Assembly: GCF_000423345.1 (NCBI RefSeq)
Contig: NZ_AUHU01000003.1
Span: 1-64,000, forward strand
DNA length: 64,000 nucleotides
Origin: Marinimicrobium agarilyticum DSM 16975
GTDB lineage: Bacteria > Pseudomonadota > Gammaproteobacteria > Pseudomonadales > Cellvibrionaceae
Direction: 5' to 3'
Shown: piece after piece, positions 31,812 through 40,654 of the stretch
Numbering within the stretch: position 1 is the stretch's first letter
Layout: every line of letters starts with the position of its first letter
Notes under the pieces: generated by a model
The model's input: the letters and a program-made list of their open reading frames with translations, nothing else
What the model was told of the DNA's origin: nothing
Database searches by the model: none
Program-made: the position numbers and the translations under genes

Positions 31812-33140
31812 TTACTTAAAAGCCAGCCACTGCTTCTTCCGGCTCAGTTGATAGTATACGAGCCCCAGTAACAAGCCGCGAGCGCCGTTAAAAGCGACGA
31901 ACGCCACCCAGAGGCCCTGATTCCCCAAGGGTTGCAGCCACCACCACAGCGGTAGAAAGCAGCCACCAGCCGCGATCAGCACCGTGTACTGCATGGCCGC
32001 CGTCTGTCCACTGCCGAGAAAGATACCGTCCAACTGATAGCCCCAGACTCCGATCACCGGAATAACGCAGATCCAGACATAGTGCGCCCGAACGATCTCC
32101 AGCACTTCCGGCAGGCTGGTAAAGACCCCGGGCCACCAGGGCGCGCCCAGCACGAACAGGGCACTGATCATCAGGCTGCAGGCCAGAGCCCAGGCGCTGC
32201 TGCGACGGGTCGCCAGATAAAAGTCGCTGAGCCGACCGGCGCCGATGGCCCGGCCGGCCAGTGCTTCCGCCGCGTGGGCAAACCCGTCCAGGGCGTAGGA
32301 GGTCAGGAGCAGGAACTGAAGCAGAATGGCGTTGGCGGCCAGAACCTGATCGCCCATCCGGGCGCCTTGAGCGGCGAAAAACACGAACACCGACAGCAGG
32401 CAAAGTGTGCGCACAAACAGGTGGCGGTTCACCCGCATCAGCCGTCCGTAGGCCCGCCAGTGGGTCAGCTCGTTCAGGACCGGCCGGCGCTCCAATCCAT
32501 TCAGGTGGCGAGCGGTCAGCCAGAGTCCCAGCGTCAGGCCGCCATACTCGGCCAGTACACTGGCCCAGGCCGCGCCCTCGCTGTTGAGTCCGAGCCCGAG
32601 AATCAGCAGCGCGTCCAGCAGAATATTCAGACCGTTGGTGGTGAACAGAATCGCCAGAGGGCGGCGAGTGTCCTGGCGACCGATGAACCACCCGACCAAG
32701 GCAAAATTCATCAGGCTGGCGGGCGCGCCCCACAGACGGATCCGGGCGTAGTCCAGCGCCAGTGTCTGAACCTCGGGGCTGGGCCCCATCCACTCAAGGG
32801 CGATGGGTAGCAGCCAGGGGCCGATAAGCATCAGCAGCAGGGCCAGGGCCAATGCCAGGGCGAGGCTCTGTACCAGCACCCGATGAAGTCCCTCTCGGTC
32901 ATCGGCCCCCTCTGCCCGGGCGGCGACACTGGTGGTACCCATGCGCAGAAACCCGAAGGACCAGAACAACAGGCTGAGCAGGCTCGCCCCGACCGTCACC
33001 GCCCCCAGATACAGCGGGCTGGGCAGGTGCCCGAGAATGGCGGTGTCCACCGCGCCCAGCAGGGGGATCGACAGGTTGCTGAGCATCATGGGCCAGGCGA
33101 GTTGCCAGATGTCTCGATGGGTGGGCGCGCGGCGATTCAT
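31812..33140 (-). CDS. MATE-family efflux transporter (DinF type)
   Basis: This 442-residue carrier has twelve helices. The DinF-branch features are DIWQLAWPMMLSNLSIPLLG, VDTAILGHLPSPLYLGAVTVG, LFWSFGFLRMGTTSVAARAEG and a second-half repeat containing YQLDGIFLGSGQT. It exports cationic or toxic small molecules in exchange for Na+ or H+. The gene stands alone. The next gene on the right is the divergent coxB across about 470 bp. Confidence 0.9.
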   Translation of the reverse strand: MNRRAPTHRDIWQLAWPMMLSNLSIPLLGAVDTAILGHLPSPLYLGAVTVGASLLSLLFWSFGFLRMGTTSVAARAEGADDREGLHRVLVQSLALALALALLLMLIGPWLLPIALEWMGPSPEVQTLALDYARIRLWGAPASLMNFALVGWFIGRQDTRRPLAILFTTNGLNILLDALLILGLGLNSEGAAWASVLAEYGGLTLGLWLTARHLNGLERRPVLNELTHWRAYGRLMRVNRHLFVRTLCLLSVFVFFAAQGARMGDQVLAANAILLQFLLLTSYALDGFAHAAEALAGRAIGAGRLSDFYLATRRSSAWALACSLMISALFVLGAPWWPGVFTSLPEVLEIVRAHYVWICVIPVIGVWGYQLDGIFLGSGQTAAMQYTVLIAAGGCFLPLWWWLQPLGNQGLWVAFVAFNGARGLLLGLVYYQLSRKKQWLAFK

Positions 33141-33611
33141 GGCGTCGGCTGTCCAGTTGTGGGTGGTGCGCGAAGCGGGGTGGCGTCAGGAGCTACGAAA
33201 GAGCCGAAGTTTACGCCCTTGCCCGCGGAGAATAAACGGGCCCTAAGGCCATAAAAGCATTGACTTTTTTGCCTCGCTATGGCCTCCTTGTCGTCGGTGG
33301 TTGCGACATTTCGCCGCAGTGCACTGGCCGTACCCCGCCATATCCGAACCCGTTGGTTTCCAACCGACAATGACAGACAACTCTGTTGCCGACCGTCCGC
33401 AGGATGGGAAGCTGCTACGTCCTGTGGATGGCGAGTGGGTAGTCGGGCGTGCCGTATCACCGAGCGATAAGAGTGCTGACGTGAACAGTGCCGGCGTTAA
33501 GATCCAGTAGTATTCAAGCAGTGTTGGAACGAACCAGTACCGAAATGAACAGTACCGAAACAAGTAGTCCCGAACTATAAACATAAGCTAGCTACACGGA
33601 GAATTTGGGCG
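33141..33611. other. Long promoter region before coxB with a 15-bp tandem repeat
   Basis: No credible gene is seen in these 471 bp. At 33536, 33551 and 33566 the sequence AGTACCGAA (third copy AGTCCCGAA) recurs with an exact 15-bp period, giving three tandem units ending about 33580, just before the coxB leader. A GTTGG-TTT-CCAAC hairpin lies at 33352-33364. The coxB ribosome-binding site (CGGAGAA) sits at about 33597. Confidence 0.55.
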
Positions 33612-34757
33612 ATGTTGAAACGAGCGCATAGGCTGTTTGCCTGGCTGCTTGCCCCTGCCGTGCTGATGATCAGTTATCAGACCCTGGCAGAGAAGGCGGA
33701 GTCATTGAAGTTCAATATGACCGAGGGGGTGACGCCGGTCAGCCGCGAAATCCAGAGCCTCCATATGGAGATGTTCTGGTGGTGTGTGGCGATTGGTGTG
33801 GTGGTGTTCGGCATCATGTTCTACAGCATGATCATGCACCGCAAATCCCGTGGCGTAAAACCCGCCAATTTCCACGAGAGTACCGGTCTGGAAATTCTCT
33901 GGACAGCGATCCCGCTGGTGATTCTGGTCATCATGGCCATTCCCGCCACCAAAAGCCTGATCGAACTCTACGATTCCGAAGAAGCGGATATGACCGTATT
34001 GATTACCGGCTATCAGTGGCGCTGGGAATATGACTACGTCGAGAGTGACGTTAGCTTCTTCAGCAATCTCAGCACCCCCCGTGACGAAATTAACGGCTAC
34101 GCCCCCAAGAATCCCAACTACCTGCTGGAAGTCGATGAGCCCCTGGTCGTCCCGGTCGGGCAGAAAATCCGTTTCCTGGTGACCGCATCGGATGTGATCC
34201 ACTCCTGGTGGGTGCCGGATCTGGGTGTCAAGCGCGACGCGATCCCCGGCTTCATTAATGACGCCTGGGCGGTCATTGAAGAGCCCGGCATCTATCGAGG
34301 CCAGTGCGCTGAATTGTGCGGTAAGGACCACGGTTTTATGCCCATTGTCGTCGAAGCCAAGCCCCAGGCCGAATACGAGGCGTGGCTGGAAGAGAAGCGG
34401 GCCGAAGCTGAAGCGCTGGCCGCGCTCACGGAAAAGACCTTTACTTTTGACGAGCTCTACGAGCGGGGTGAAAAAGTCTACGGTCAGTGGTGTGCCGCCT
34501 GTCACCAGGCTGATGGTTCAGGTATTCCCGGGACCTTCCCGGCATTGCACGATGGCAGTAAAGCGGTCGGTCCGATCGAAGAGCATATCGACGTGGTCGT
34601 CAACGGGGTGCCCGGTACCGCGATGCAGGCGTTTGGCGAGCAGCTCAGCGAAGTGGATATTGCCGCCGTTGTGACTTACGAGCGCAACGCCTGGGGCAAC
34701 AATATGGGCGACCAAGCCCAGCCCATTGATATTTATAACCACAAACAGGGCAACTAG
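33612..34757 (+). CDS. coxB: Cytochrome c oxidase subunit II with fused cytochrome c domain
   Basis: This 381-residue protein has a signal sequence (about 1-27), two membrane helices (about 55-80 and 95-120) and a cupredoxin domain. The CuA site is the CAELCGKDHGFM segment, with its partner His in VIHSWWVP. A C-terminal class I cytochrome c domain carries CAACH (about 296-300) and a later Met ligand, so the enzyme is caa3 type. It opens the oxidase locus and accepts electrons from soluble cytochrome c. Confidence 0.95.
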   Translation: MLKRAHRLFAWLLAPAVLMISYQTLAEKAESLKFNMTEGVTPVSREIQSLHMEMFWWCVAIGVVVFGIMFYSMIMHRKSRGVKPANFHESTGLEILWTAIPLVILVIMAIPATKSLIELYDSEEADMTVLITGYQWRWEYDYVESDVSFFSNLSTPRDEINGYAPKNPNYLLEVDEPLVVPVGQKIRFLVTASDVIHSWWVPDLGVKRDAIPGFINDAWAVIEEPGIYRGQCAELCGKDHGFMPIVVEAKPQAEYEAWLEEKRAEAEALAALTEKTFTFDELYERGEKVYGQWCAACHQADGSGIPGTFPALHDGSKAVGPIEEHIDVVVNGVPGTAMQAFGEQLSEVDIAAVVTYERNAWGNNMGDQAQPIDIYNHKQGN

Positions 34758-34768
34758 GAGGTATCGCA

Positions 34769-36319
34769 ATGGCTCACGGCCCCGCAAAAGGTATTACTCG
34801 CTGGTTGTATACCACCAACCACAAAGACATCGGCAGCATGTACCTCTGGTTCAGCTTCGCCATGTTCTTCCTGGGTGGCATTTTTGCCTTGGTGATCCGC
34901 GCCGAGCTGTTCCAGCCCGGCCTGCAGATCGTCGAGCCCAACTTCTTCAACCAGATGACCACCATGCACGGCTTGATCATGGTGTTCGGCGCGGTCATGC
35001 CGGCCTTCGTCGGCCTGGCCAACTGGATGATCCCGATGATGGTGGGCGCGCCCGATATGGCACTGCCGCGGATGAACAACTGGAGCTTCTGGATTCTGCC
35101 ATTCGCATTCCTGATGCTGGTTTCCACCCTGTTCATGCAAGGCGGCGCTCCGAACTTTGGCTGGACCTTCTACGCCCCGCTGTCCACCACCTATGCACCA
35201 CCTTCGGTGACCTTTTTCATCTTTGCCATTCATATCATGGGCGCAAGCTCCATCATGGGGGCGATCAATATCATCGCCACCATTTTGAACATGCGCGCCC
35301 CGGGCATGACCCTGATGAAAATGCCACTGTTCGTCTGGACCTGGCTGATCACGGCTTATCTGCTGATTGCGGTCATGCCGGTGCTCGCGGGCGTGGTCAC
35401 CATGATGCTGATGGACATCCACTTTGGCACCAGTTTCTTTGATGCCGCCGGCGGCGGTGACCCGGTCCTGTTCCAGCACGTGTTCTGGTTCTTCGGGCAC
35501 CCCGAGGTGTACATCATGATTCTGCCGGCCTTTGGCATTGTCAGTGCGATCATTCCCACCTTCGCGCGCAAGCCGCTGTTCGGCTACTCCTCAATGGTGT
35601 ACGCCACCGCGTCCATCGCGTTTCTGAGCTTTATTGTTTGGGCGCACCACATGTTCACCGTGGGCATGCCCATTGCCGGTGAGCTGTTCTTCATGTACGC
35701 CACCATGCTGATCGCCGTGCCCACCGGGGTGAAAGTGTTCAACTGGGTTGCCACCATGTTCCGCGGTGCCATGACCTTTGAGACGCCCATGCTGTTTGCG
35801 GTGGCGTTCGTGATCCTGTTCACCATCGGCGGTTTTTCCGGCTTGATGCTGGCCATTGCTCCGGCCGATTTCCAGTACCACGACACCTATTTTGTGGTGG
35901 CGCACTTTCATTATGTACTGGTGCCCGGCGCCATCTTCTCCATTACGGCGGCGGTGTACTACTGGCTGCCCAAATGGTGTGGCCACATGTACAACGAAGC
36001 CATGGGCAAGGCGCACTTCTGGCTGGCCTTCATCGGGCTGAACCTGACCTTCTTTCCCATGCATTTTTCCGGTCTGGCGGGTATGCCGCGCCGGATTCCG
36101 GACTACCACATGATGTTCGCTGACTGGAACATGCTGTCCTCGGTCGGCGCCTTCCTGTTTGGCGGTGCCCAGGTGTTGTTCCTGTACATCGTGGTCTCCA
36201 CCATTTTGAAAGGTAAGAAAGCAACGGCGGAAGTGTGGGACAACCCGGAAGGGTTGGAGTGGACGGTGCCCTCACCGGCGCCTTACCACACTTTCAGCAC
36301 ACCGCCGGAAGTGAAATAG
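34769..36319 (+). CDS. coxA: Cytochrome c oxidase subunit I
   Basis: This 516-residue catalytic subunit has twelve helices. Conserved features are HGLIMVFGAVMPAF with a haem a His, WFFGHPEVYIMILPAFGI with the Tyr-His crosslink pair and CuB ligand, WAHHMFTVGMP with the CuB His pair, and DTYFVVAHFHYVLV with the haem ligands. It reduces oxygen to water and pumps protons. It follows coxB by 11 bp with a clear AGGAGG site. Confidence 0.97.
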   Translation: MAHGPAKGITRWLYTTNHKDIGSMYLWFSFAMFFLGGIFALVIRAELFQPGLQIVEPNFFNQMTTMHGLIMVFGAVMPAFVGLANWMIPMMVGAPDMALPRMNNWSFWILPFAFLMLVSTLFMQGGAPNFGWTFYAPLSTTYAPPSVTFFIFAIHIMGASSIMGAINIIATILNMRAPGMTLMKMPLFVWTWLITAYLLIAVMPVLAGVVTMMLMDIHFGTSFFDAAGGGDPVLFQHVFWFFGHPEVYIMILPAFGIVSAIIPTFARKPLFGYSSMVYATASIAFLSFIVWAHHMFTVGMPIAGELFFMYATMLIAVPTGVKVFNWVATMFRGAMTFETPMLFAVAFVILFTIGGFSGLMLAIAPADFQYHDTYFVVAHFHYVLVPGAIFSITAAVYYWLPKWCGHMYNEAMGKAHFWLAFIGLNLTFFPMHFSGLAGMPRRIPDYHMMFADWNMLSSVGAFLFGGAQVLFLYIVVSTILKGKKATAEVWDNPEGLEWTVPSPAPYHTFSTPPEVK

Positions 36320-36340
36320 GGCAATTGTGAGGTCGCTGCG

Positions 36341-36916
36341 ATGATACGGCTGCTACCTGAAAATCCCGTGGCCGCGCTCAGCATCAAGCTGGGCGTCGGG
36401 GCGGTGGGGATGTTTGTCTTTGCGCTCTGGATCATGCCGCCGCTGTACAACGCGTTTTGTGAAATTACCGGGCTTAACGGCAAAACCGGAGACCGTTACG
36501 AGGCGACGAGCGCGGAAGTGGACACCAGCCGGACGATCAAGGTCCAGTTCGTGGCGACCAACAATGAGGGCATGCCCTGGAAGTTCGCACCTAAGGTTCG
36601 GACGGTCGAAGTGCACCCCGGTGAGCAGACCCGGATCGACTTTGAAGCGTTCAACCCGACCGATCGGAAAATGATCGGGCAGGCCATTCCGAGCCTGGTG
36701 CCTTTCAAGGCAAGCAGCTATTTTCACAAAACCGAGTGCTTCTGTTTCAACCAGCAGCATCTGGCGGCCGGGGAAGGCGCGGATCTACCCATGTTCTTTA
36801 TCGTGGATCGAGACCTGCCCCAACAAATTCATACCATCACCCTGTCCTATACTTTGTTTGATGTCACGGACCGGTACGGGGATGGCGAAGACAACGTGGC
36901 GAGTGTGACACAATAA
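36341..36916 (+). CDS. ctaG: Cytochrome c oxidase assembly protein CtaG (Cox11 family)
   Basis: This 191-residue protein has an N-terminal membrane anchor (about 14-34) and a periplasmic Ig-like domain. Cox11 hallmarks are WKFAPKVRTVEVHPGEQTRI and the copper-binding CFCFNQQ near residue 132. It inserts copper into the CuB site of subunit I. It lies between coxA and coxC, as in Pseudomonas. Confidence 0.94.
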   Translation: MIRLLPENPVAALSIKLGVGAVGMFVFALWIMPPLYNAFCEITGLNGKTGDRYEATSAEVDTSRTIKVQFVATNNEGMPWKFAPKVRTVEVHPGEQTRIDFEAFNPTDRKMIGQAIPSLVPFKASSYFHKTECFCFNQQHLAAGEGADLPMFFIVDRDLPQQIHTITLSYTLFDVTDRYGDGEDNVASVTQ

Positions 36917-36938
36917 CAACGAGTGCGGAGTAAACACT

Positions 36939-37859
36939 ATGGCGACAAGTGAAGGAACTTATTACGTACCGGAGCAGAGCAAGCTGCCGCTCTGGGCCAG
37001 CTTCGGGTTGTTTCTGACCGTATTTGGCGCGGCCAACTGGATCAATGGCAACAGCTCCGGCCCCTACCTGTTCATGGCCGGTGGGCTGGTGTTTGCCGTC
37101 GTCCTGTGGAACTGGTTCGGCGCTGTCATCAACGAGAATATGGCGGGCCTGAACAGTGCTCAGCTCAAGCGCTCCTATGTGTGGGGCATGGGGTGGTTCA
37201 TATTCAGCGAGGTCATGTTTTTCGCGGCCTTCTTTGGCGCCCTGTTTTATATCCGCAATATCGCCCTGCCGGAGTTGGGGGGTGCGATTGATGATACCGC
37301 CACCAACGAATTCCTGTGGAAAGGTTTCGAGGCCTCCTGGCCGTTGATGAACACCCCGGCGGAAGCGGTCAGTGGCGATGCGGCCACCGTGAAGGGCCCG
37401 GATCAAAGCATGAGTTTTTCCCAGGTGGGCTCCATCTGGAGCTGGTTGCCGTTCTGGAATACCGTGATTCTGCTCAGCTCCAGTGTCACTGTGCACTTCG
37501 CCCACAGTGCGATCAAAAATAATGCCCGCCGCGCGTTCAACGCCTGGCTCGGTGCCACCATCGTTCTGGCGATTGTATTCCTGTTTTTGCAGGTGGAAGA
37601 ATACCTTCACGCCTACCACGAAATGGGCCTGACCCTGCAATCCGGCGTCTACGGCACCACCTTCTTCATGTTGACCGGCTTCCACGGTATGCACGTATTC
37701 CTGGGGACCTTCATGCTGACGGTGATGTGGCTGCGCTCTGTGCTGAAAGGACACTTCAAACCCGATGACAACTTTGGCTTTGAAGCGGCCAGTTGGTATT
37801 GGCACTTCGTCGATGTGGTGTGGGTCGGTCTGTTCTTCGCCGTTTACATCTTCGGGTAA
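36939..37859 (+). CDS. coxC: Cytochrome c oxidase subunit III
   Basis: This 306-residue membrane protein has seven helices. Family motifs include WGMGWFIFSEVMFFAAFFGA and LTGFHGMHVFLGTFMLTVMW, and it ends SWYWHFVDVVWVGLFFAVYI. It stabilises the catalytic core and supports proton uptake. It is the last gene of the plus-strand coxBA-ctaG-coxC run, and the next gene converges on it. Confidence 0.95.
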   Translation: MATSEGTYYVPEQSKLPLWASFGLFLTVFGAANWINGNSSGPYLFMAGGLVFAVVLWNWFGAVINENMAGLNSAQLKRSYVWGMGWFIFSEVMFFAAFFGALFYIRNIALPELGGAIDDTATNEFLWKGFEASWPLMNTPAEAVSGDAATVKGPDQSMSFSQVGSIWSWLPFWNTVILLSSSVTVHFAHSAIKNNARRAFNAWLGATIVLAIVFLFLQVEEYLHAYHEMGLTLQSGVYGTTFFMLTGFHGMHVFLGTFMLTVMWLRSVLKGHFKPDDNFGFEAASWYWHFVDVVWVGLFFAVYIFG

Positions 37860-37880
37860 ACCGGCCGTGGGAGCGCGCGC

Positions 37881-38105
37881 TTAAACGCGCGCGTCCCAAG
37901 GTGCAGAGCTGGAAAGAATTCCGCTGTAAAAACCGTAGAAAACGCACAACATCATCAGTGTCGCCAGCACGATTCGAATACCCAGGGCGTAGAGGGTGCG
38001 TTTGGACTCGGGAATACCGGCGTCTTTCAACAAAAAGCGCAGGCCACTGGTCAGACTGGCCAGAACGCCCACGAAAAGAATCAGGATGATGATCTTCAGC
38101 CACAT
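37881..38105 (-). CDS. DUF2909 twin-transmembrane protein
   Basis: This 74-residue protein has two membrane helices (MWLKIIILILFVGVLASL and IRIVLATLMMLCVFYGF) and the short loop RFLLKDAGIPESKRTLYALG typical of DUF2909. A homologue occupies the same place and opposite orientation in the Pseudomonas aa3 locus, as I recall. Its role in oxidase biogenesis is unproven. A G+C-rich hairpin without a T-run (37869-37897) overlaps its 3' end and the coxC 3' flank. Confidence 0.85.
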   Translation of the reverse strand: MWLKIIILILFVGVLASLTSGLRFLLKDAGIPESKRTLYALGIRIVLATLMMLCVFYGFYSGILSSSAPWDARV

Positions 38106-38126
38106 AACGGCTCCAGTTTTTACGCG

Positions 38127-38900
38127 TTGGATGTAACGGTGAACGCCAATAAAACGCCCGCTCGGAAACAGTTTACCATCGCCTTCCACCGAAAAGTCAC
38201 GGTGCTATGCCTGCTGACCTTTCCCCTCCTGTTGTCGCTCGGTATCTGGCAACTTCAGCGGGCGGAGGAAAAACGCGAGCGTCAGGCCGAGCTGGAAGCG
38301 GTGCAGGCCATGCCGCCACAATCGCTTCCCGGCGCCGACCCGGCGCAACTGGCCGAACACCGGCGGCTGATCCTGACCGGGCGTTATTGGCAGGGGCGCA
38401 ACTGGCTGCTGGACAATCGCCAACGCGACGCTCAGGTCGGTTTTGAGGTGGTGAGTCCTTTTGAATTGAGTGATGGAACGGTGCTGTTGGTCAACCGCGG
38501 TTGGGTGGCGGGCGAACCGGATCGCAGCGCATTGCCGAACCCGGGGGTACCGGAGGGAGAAGTGACACTGTTCGGTGACTGGTGGTCTCCGAGTGAACAT
38601 CCACTGCTTGAGGGTGAGCCCGCCGGTGATGGCTGGCCCAAAGTCATTCTGGCCATCGCGCCACAGGTTATGGCGGACACACTGGGCGAACCCTTGTACG
38701 GACACTACGTCAAACTCGATGATGGCAGCCCCGGGGCGCTGACGACCGACTGGCAGCAATACGAAATCAGCGCCGCCAAGCACTTGGGCTACGCGGTGCA
38801 GTGGTTCGCCATGGCGCTGGCCGTGGTGTTGTGGTTTGTCCTGACGACGACAAAGCGCTGGCACCCGTGGCGCGGAAAAGACGACAACGACGGCGCCTGA
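38127..38900 (+). CDS. SURF1-family oxidase assembly protein
   Basis: This 257-residue protein has the two-helix SURF1 topology. The N-helix (CLLTFPLLLSLGIWQLQRAE) is followed by a periplasmic domain containing GRYWQGRNWLLDNRQRDAQV, VLLVNRGWVAGEPDRS and HYVKLDDGSPGALTTDWQQY. The C-helix has HLGYAVQWFAMALAVVLWF. It helps haem a insertion into subunit I. The start is uncertain: TTG at 38127 or GTG at 38139, as no ATG fits. Confidence 0.9.
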   Translation: MDVTVNANKTPARKQFTIAFHRKVTVLCLLTFPLLLSLGIWQLQRAEEKRERQAELEAVQAMPPQSLPGADPAQLAEHRRLILTGRYWQGRNWLLDNRQRDAQVGFEVVSPFELSDGTVLLVNRGWVAGEPDRSALPNPGVPEGEVTLFGDWWSPSEHPLLEGEPAGDGWPKVILAIAPQVMADTLGEPLYGHYVKLDDGSPGALTTDWQQYEISAAKHLGYAVQWFAMALAVVLWFVLTTTKRWHPWRGKDDNDGA

Positions 38901-38930
38901 AGCGGGCGCGAGCGCAACGAGAGAATTGCT

Positions 38931-39566
38931 ATGAGTGACACCCCCCAGCCCGATGAGCGGGAACGACAGCTCCAACGCCGCGGCCGCATCATCGCCGCCA
39001 CCCTGATGGCGGTGGTAGCACTGCCGATGGTGCTGGCCTATGTGCTGTACCAGACGGGTGTCGGTATTCCCGATGACCGGGTGAACAAGGGCGATCTGCT
39101 CGATCCACCCCAGCGCTTTTCCGAGTGGAAGCCGCGTACGCTCGATGGCGGGCCCTGGCAGCCGGACCCGGAACACAAACGCTGGCGTATTATTGTCCCC
39201 ATTGCCAGTGACTGTTCCGGCCACTGTGAGGAGAACCTCTACGTGACCCGGCAGGTCCACATCCTCCTGGCCGAGGACGCCTACCGAGTCCAGCGCCTGA
39301 TCATGCCGATGGATGGCCCCCTCGACGAGGAGATGCGAACCTTCCTGGAGGACGAACACCCCGGCACCGCATGGGTTCGCCCGGATCGAGCTGCGATGAT
39401 GGCCTCGCTTGAGCAGACCAACCTGCCGCACGCGCCGCTGGAAACCGGGCGGTACTACCTGATGGACCAGGAAGGCTTTGTGATGATGAGCTACACCCCC
39501 GAGCACTCGGGCAAAGAACTCTTGAAAGATCTGAAGCGCCTGTTGCGCTACTCATACGAAGACTGA
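38931..39566 (+). CDS. Oxidase-locus membrane protein of unknown function
   Basis: This 211-residue protein has one membrane helix (about 20-42, IIAATLMAVVALPMVLAYVL) and a periplasmic domain. A CSGHC segment near residue 96 could bind copper or form a disulfide. The position matches a conserved hypothetical gene between surf1 and ctaA in Pseudomonas (PA0111). The domain may be thioredoxin-related and may assist metallation, but this is an inference from context. A GAGAATTG site precedes the ATG. Confidence 0.75.
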   Translation: MSDTPQPDERERQLQRRGRIIAATLMAVVALPMVLAYVLYQTGVGIPDDRVNKGDLLDPPQRFSEWKPRTLDGGPWQPDPEHKRWRIIVPIASDCSGHCEENLYVTRQVHILLAEDAYRVQRLIMPMDGPLDEEMRTFLEDEHPGTAWVRPDRAAMMASLEQTNLPHAPLETGRYYLMDQEGFVMMSYTPEHSGKELLKDLKRLLRYSYED

Positions 39567-39587
39567 CCGGTGCCAGGAGGCAAGCCC

Positions 39588-40625
39588 TTGTCCGCCATAC
39601 GATCGCAGAGAAAGAACGGTTATCGCTGGGCGTTGTTCGCCACCGCCCTGTGCGTTGGCGTGGTGGTGCTGGGCGCGTTTACCCGGCTGGCCGATGCGGG
39701 GCTCGGCTGCCCCGATTGGCCGGGCTGCTACGGCCACCTGACATGGCCCAAGTCATCCGAGTCGGTCGCCCGGGCGGAAGCCCTGTTTCCCGAATCGCCA
39801 GTGGAGCACGATAAAACCTGGCCTGAAATGGTCCATCGTTACTTCGCGGGAACCCTCGGGCTGGTGATTCTCGGTCTGACCATCGCCATGTGGCGGTTCG
39901 CCCGGCGCGCGCCCGCCATGCAATATCCCCGGTGGCACGCGACCGGCTTGTTGGCGCTGGTCGTTGTCCAGGCGGCGTTTGGTATGTGGACGGTGACTCT
40001 CAAGCTTTGGCCGCAAGTGGTCACTGCCCACCTGCTGGGCGGGTTCGCGACGCTCAGCCTGCTCTGGCTGTTGGCGTTGCGCCTACGCAATCGCCCCTGG
40101 TGTGTGTCGGGGAACAGCCATCGGCGCTTGACGGGAATGCGGCCATTGATCTGGCTTGCCCTGGTGACGGTGGTCGGACAGATCGCGCTGGGCGGCTGGA
40201 CCAGCTCCAATTACGCGGCGCTGGCCTGTACGGATTTTCCCACCTGTCACGGTCAGTGGTGGCCGGCAATGGACTTTGCGCGAGCCTTCAATTTTGCTCA
40301 GAGCGTGGGGCCCAACTATCTGGGTGGCTTGCTCGAAGGAGACGCCCGCACCGCGATTCATATGACCCACCGCATTGGCGCGATTGTGGTCACGCTGGTG
40401 CTGGCGCTGTTGTTGACGCGGCTGTGGCGCGTGGGTGTCCGCCCGGCGCGTCGGCTGTGCGGTGTGGTCGGTCTGTTGTTGGTGCTACAGATCACGCTGG
40501 GGGTGACCAATGTGTTGGCGTCGCTGCCGTTGGCCGTGGCGGTTGCTCACAACGCGGTGGGTGCGTTACTGTTACTGGCAATAGTGACCCTGGCTCACCG
40601 CAGTTACTCCGCGATCCGAATCTAG
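39588..40625 (+). CDS. ctaA: Haem A synthase CtaA (COX15)
   Basis: This 345-residue membrane protein has eight helices. It converts haem O to haem A for the oxidase. Haem-ligand histidines sit in VHRYFAGTLGLVIL, TAHLLGGFATLSLL, IHMTHRIGAIVVTLV and AHNAVGALLLLA. GCPDWPGCYGHLTWP near the first helix contains the conserved cysteine pair. The start is probably TTG at 39588, because AGGAGG lies 7 bp before it. A GTG at 39570 would place the ribosome-binding site inside the gene. Confidence 0.92.
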   Translation: MSAIRSQRKNGYRWALFATALCVGVVVLGAFTRLADAGLGCPDWPGCYGHLTWPKSSESVARAEALFPESPVEHDKTWPEMVHRYFAGTLGLVILGLTIAMWRFARRAPAMQYPRWHATGLLALVVVQAAFGMWTVTLKLWPQVVTAHLLGGFATLSLLWLLALRLRNRPWCVSGNSHRRLTGMRPLIWLALVTVVGQIALGGWTSSNYAALACTDFPTCHGQWWPAMDFARAFNFAQSVGPNYLGGLLEGDARTAIHMTHRIGAIVVTLVLALLLTRLWRVGVRPARRLCGVVGLLLVLQITLGVTNVLASLPLAVAVAHNAVGALLLLAIVTLAHRSYSAIRI

Positions 40626-40654
40626 GGCGATAATAAATCCGAGGTACCCCTTCC

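Noticed and set aside
37869-37897. Bidirectional terminator between coxC and the DUF2909 gene
   Set aside because: The G+C-rich hairpin has no T-run on either strand, so termination cannot be claimed.
38205-39506. Long minus-strand open frame across surf1 and the next gene
   Set aside because: Both plus-strand genes have clear family or synteny support. The antisense frame shows no domain.
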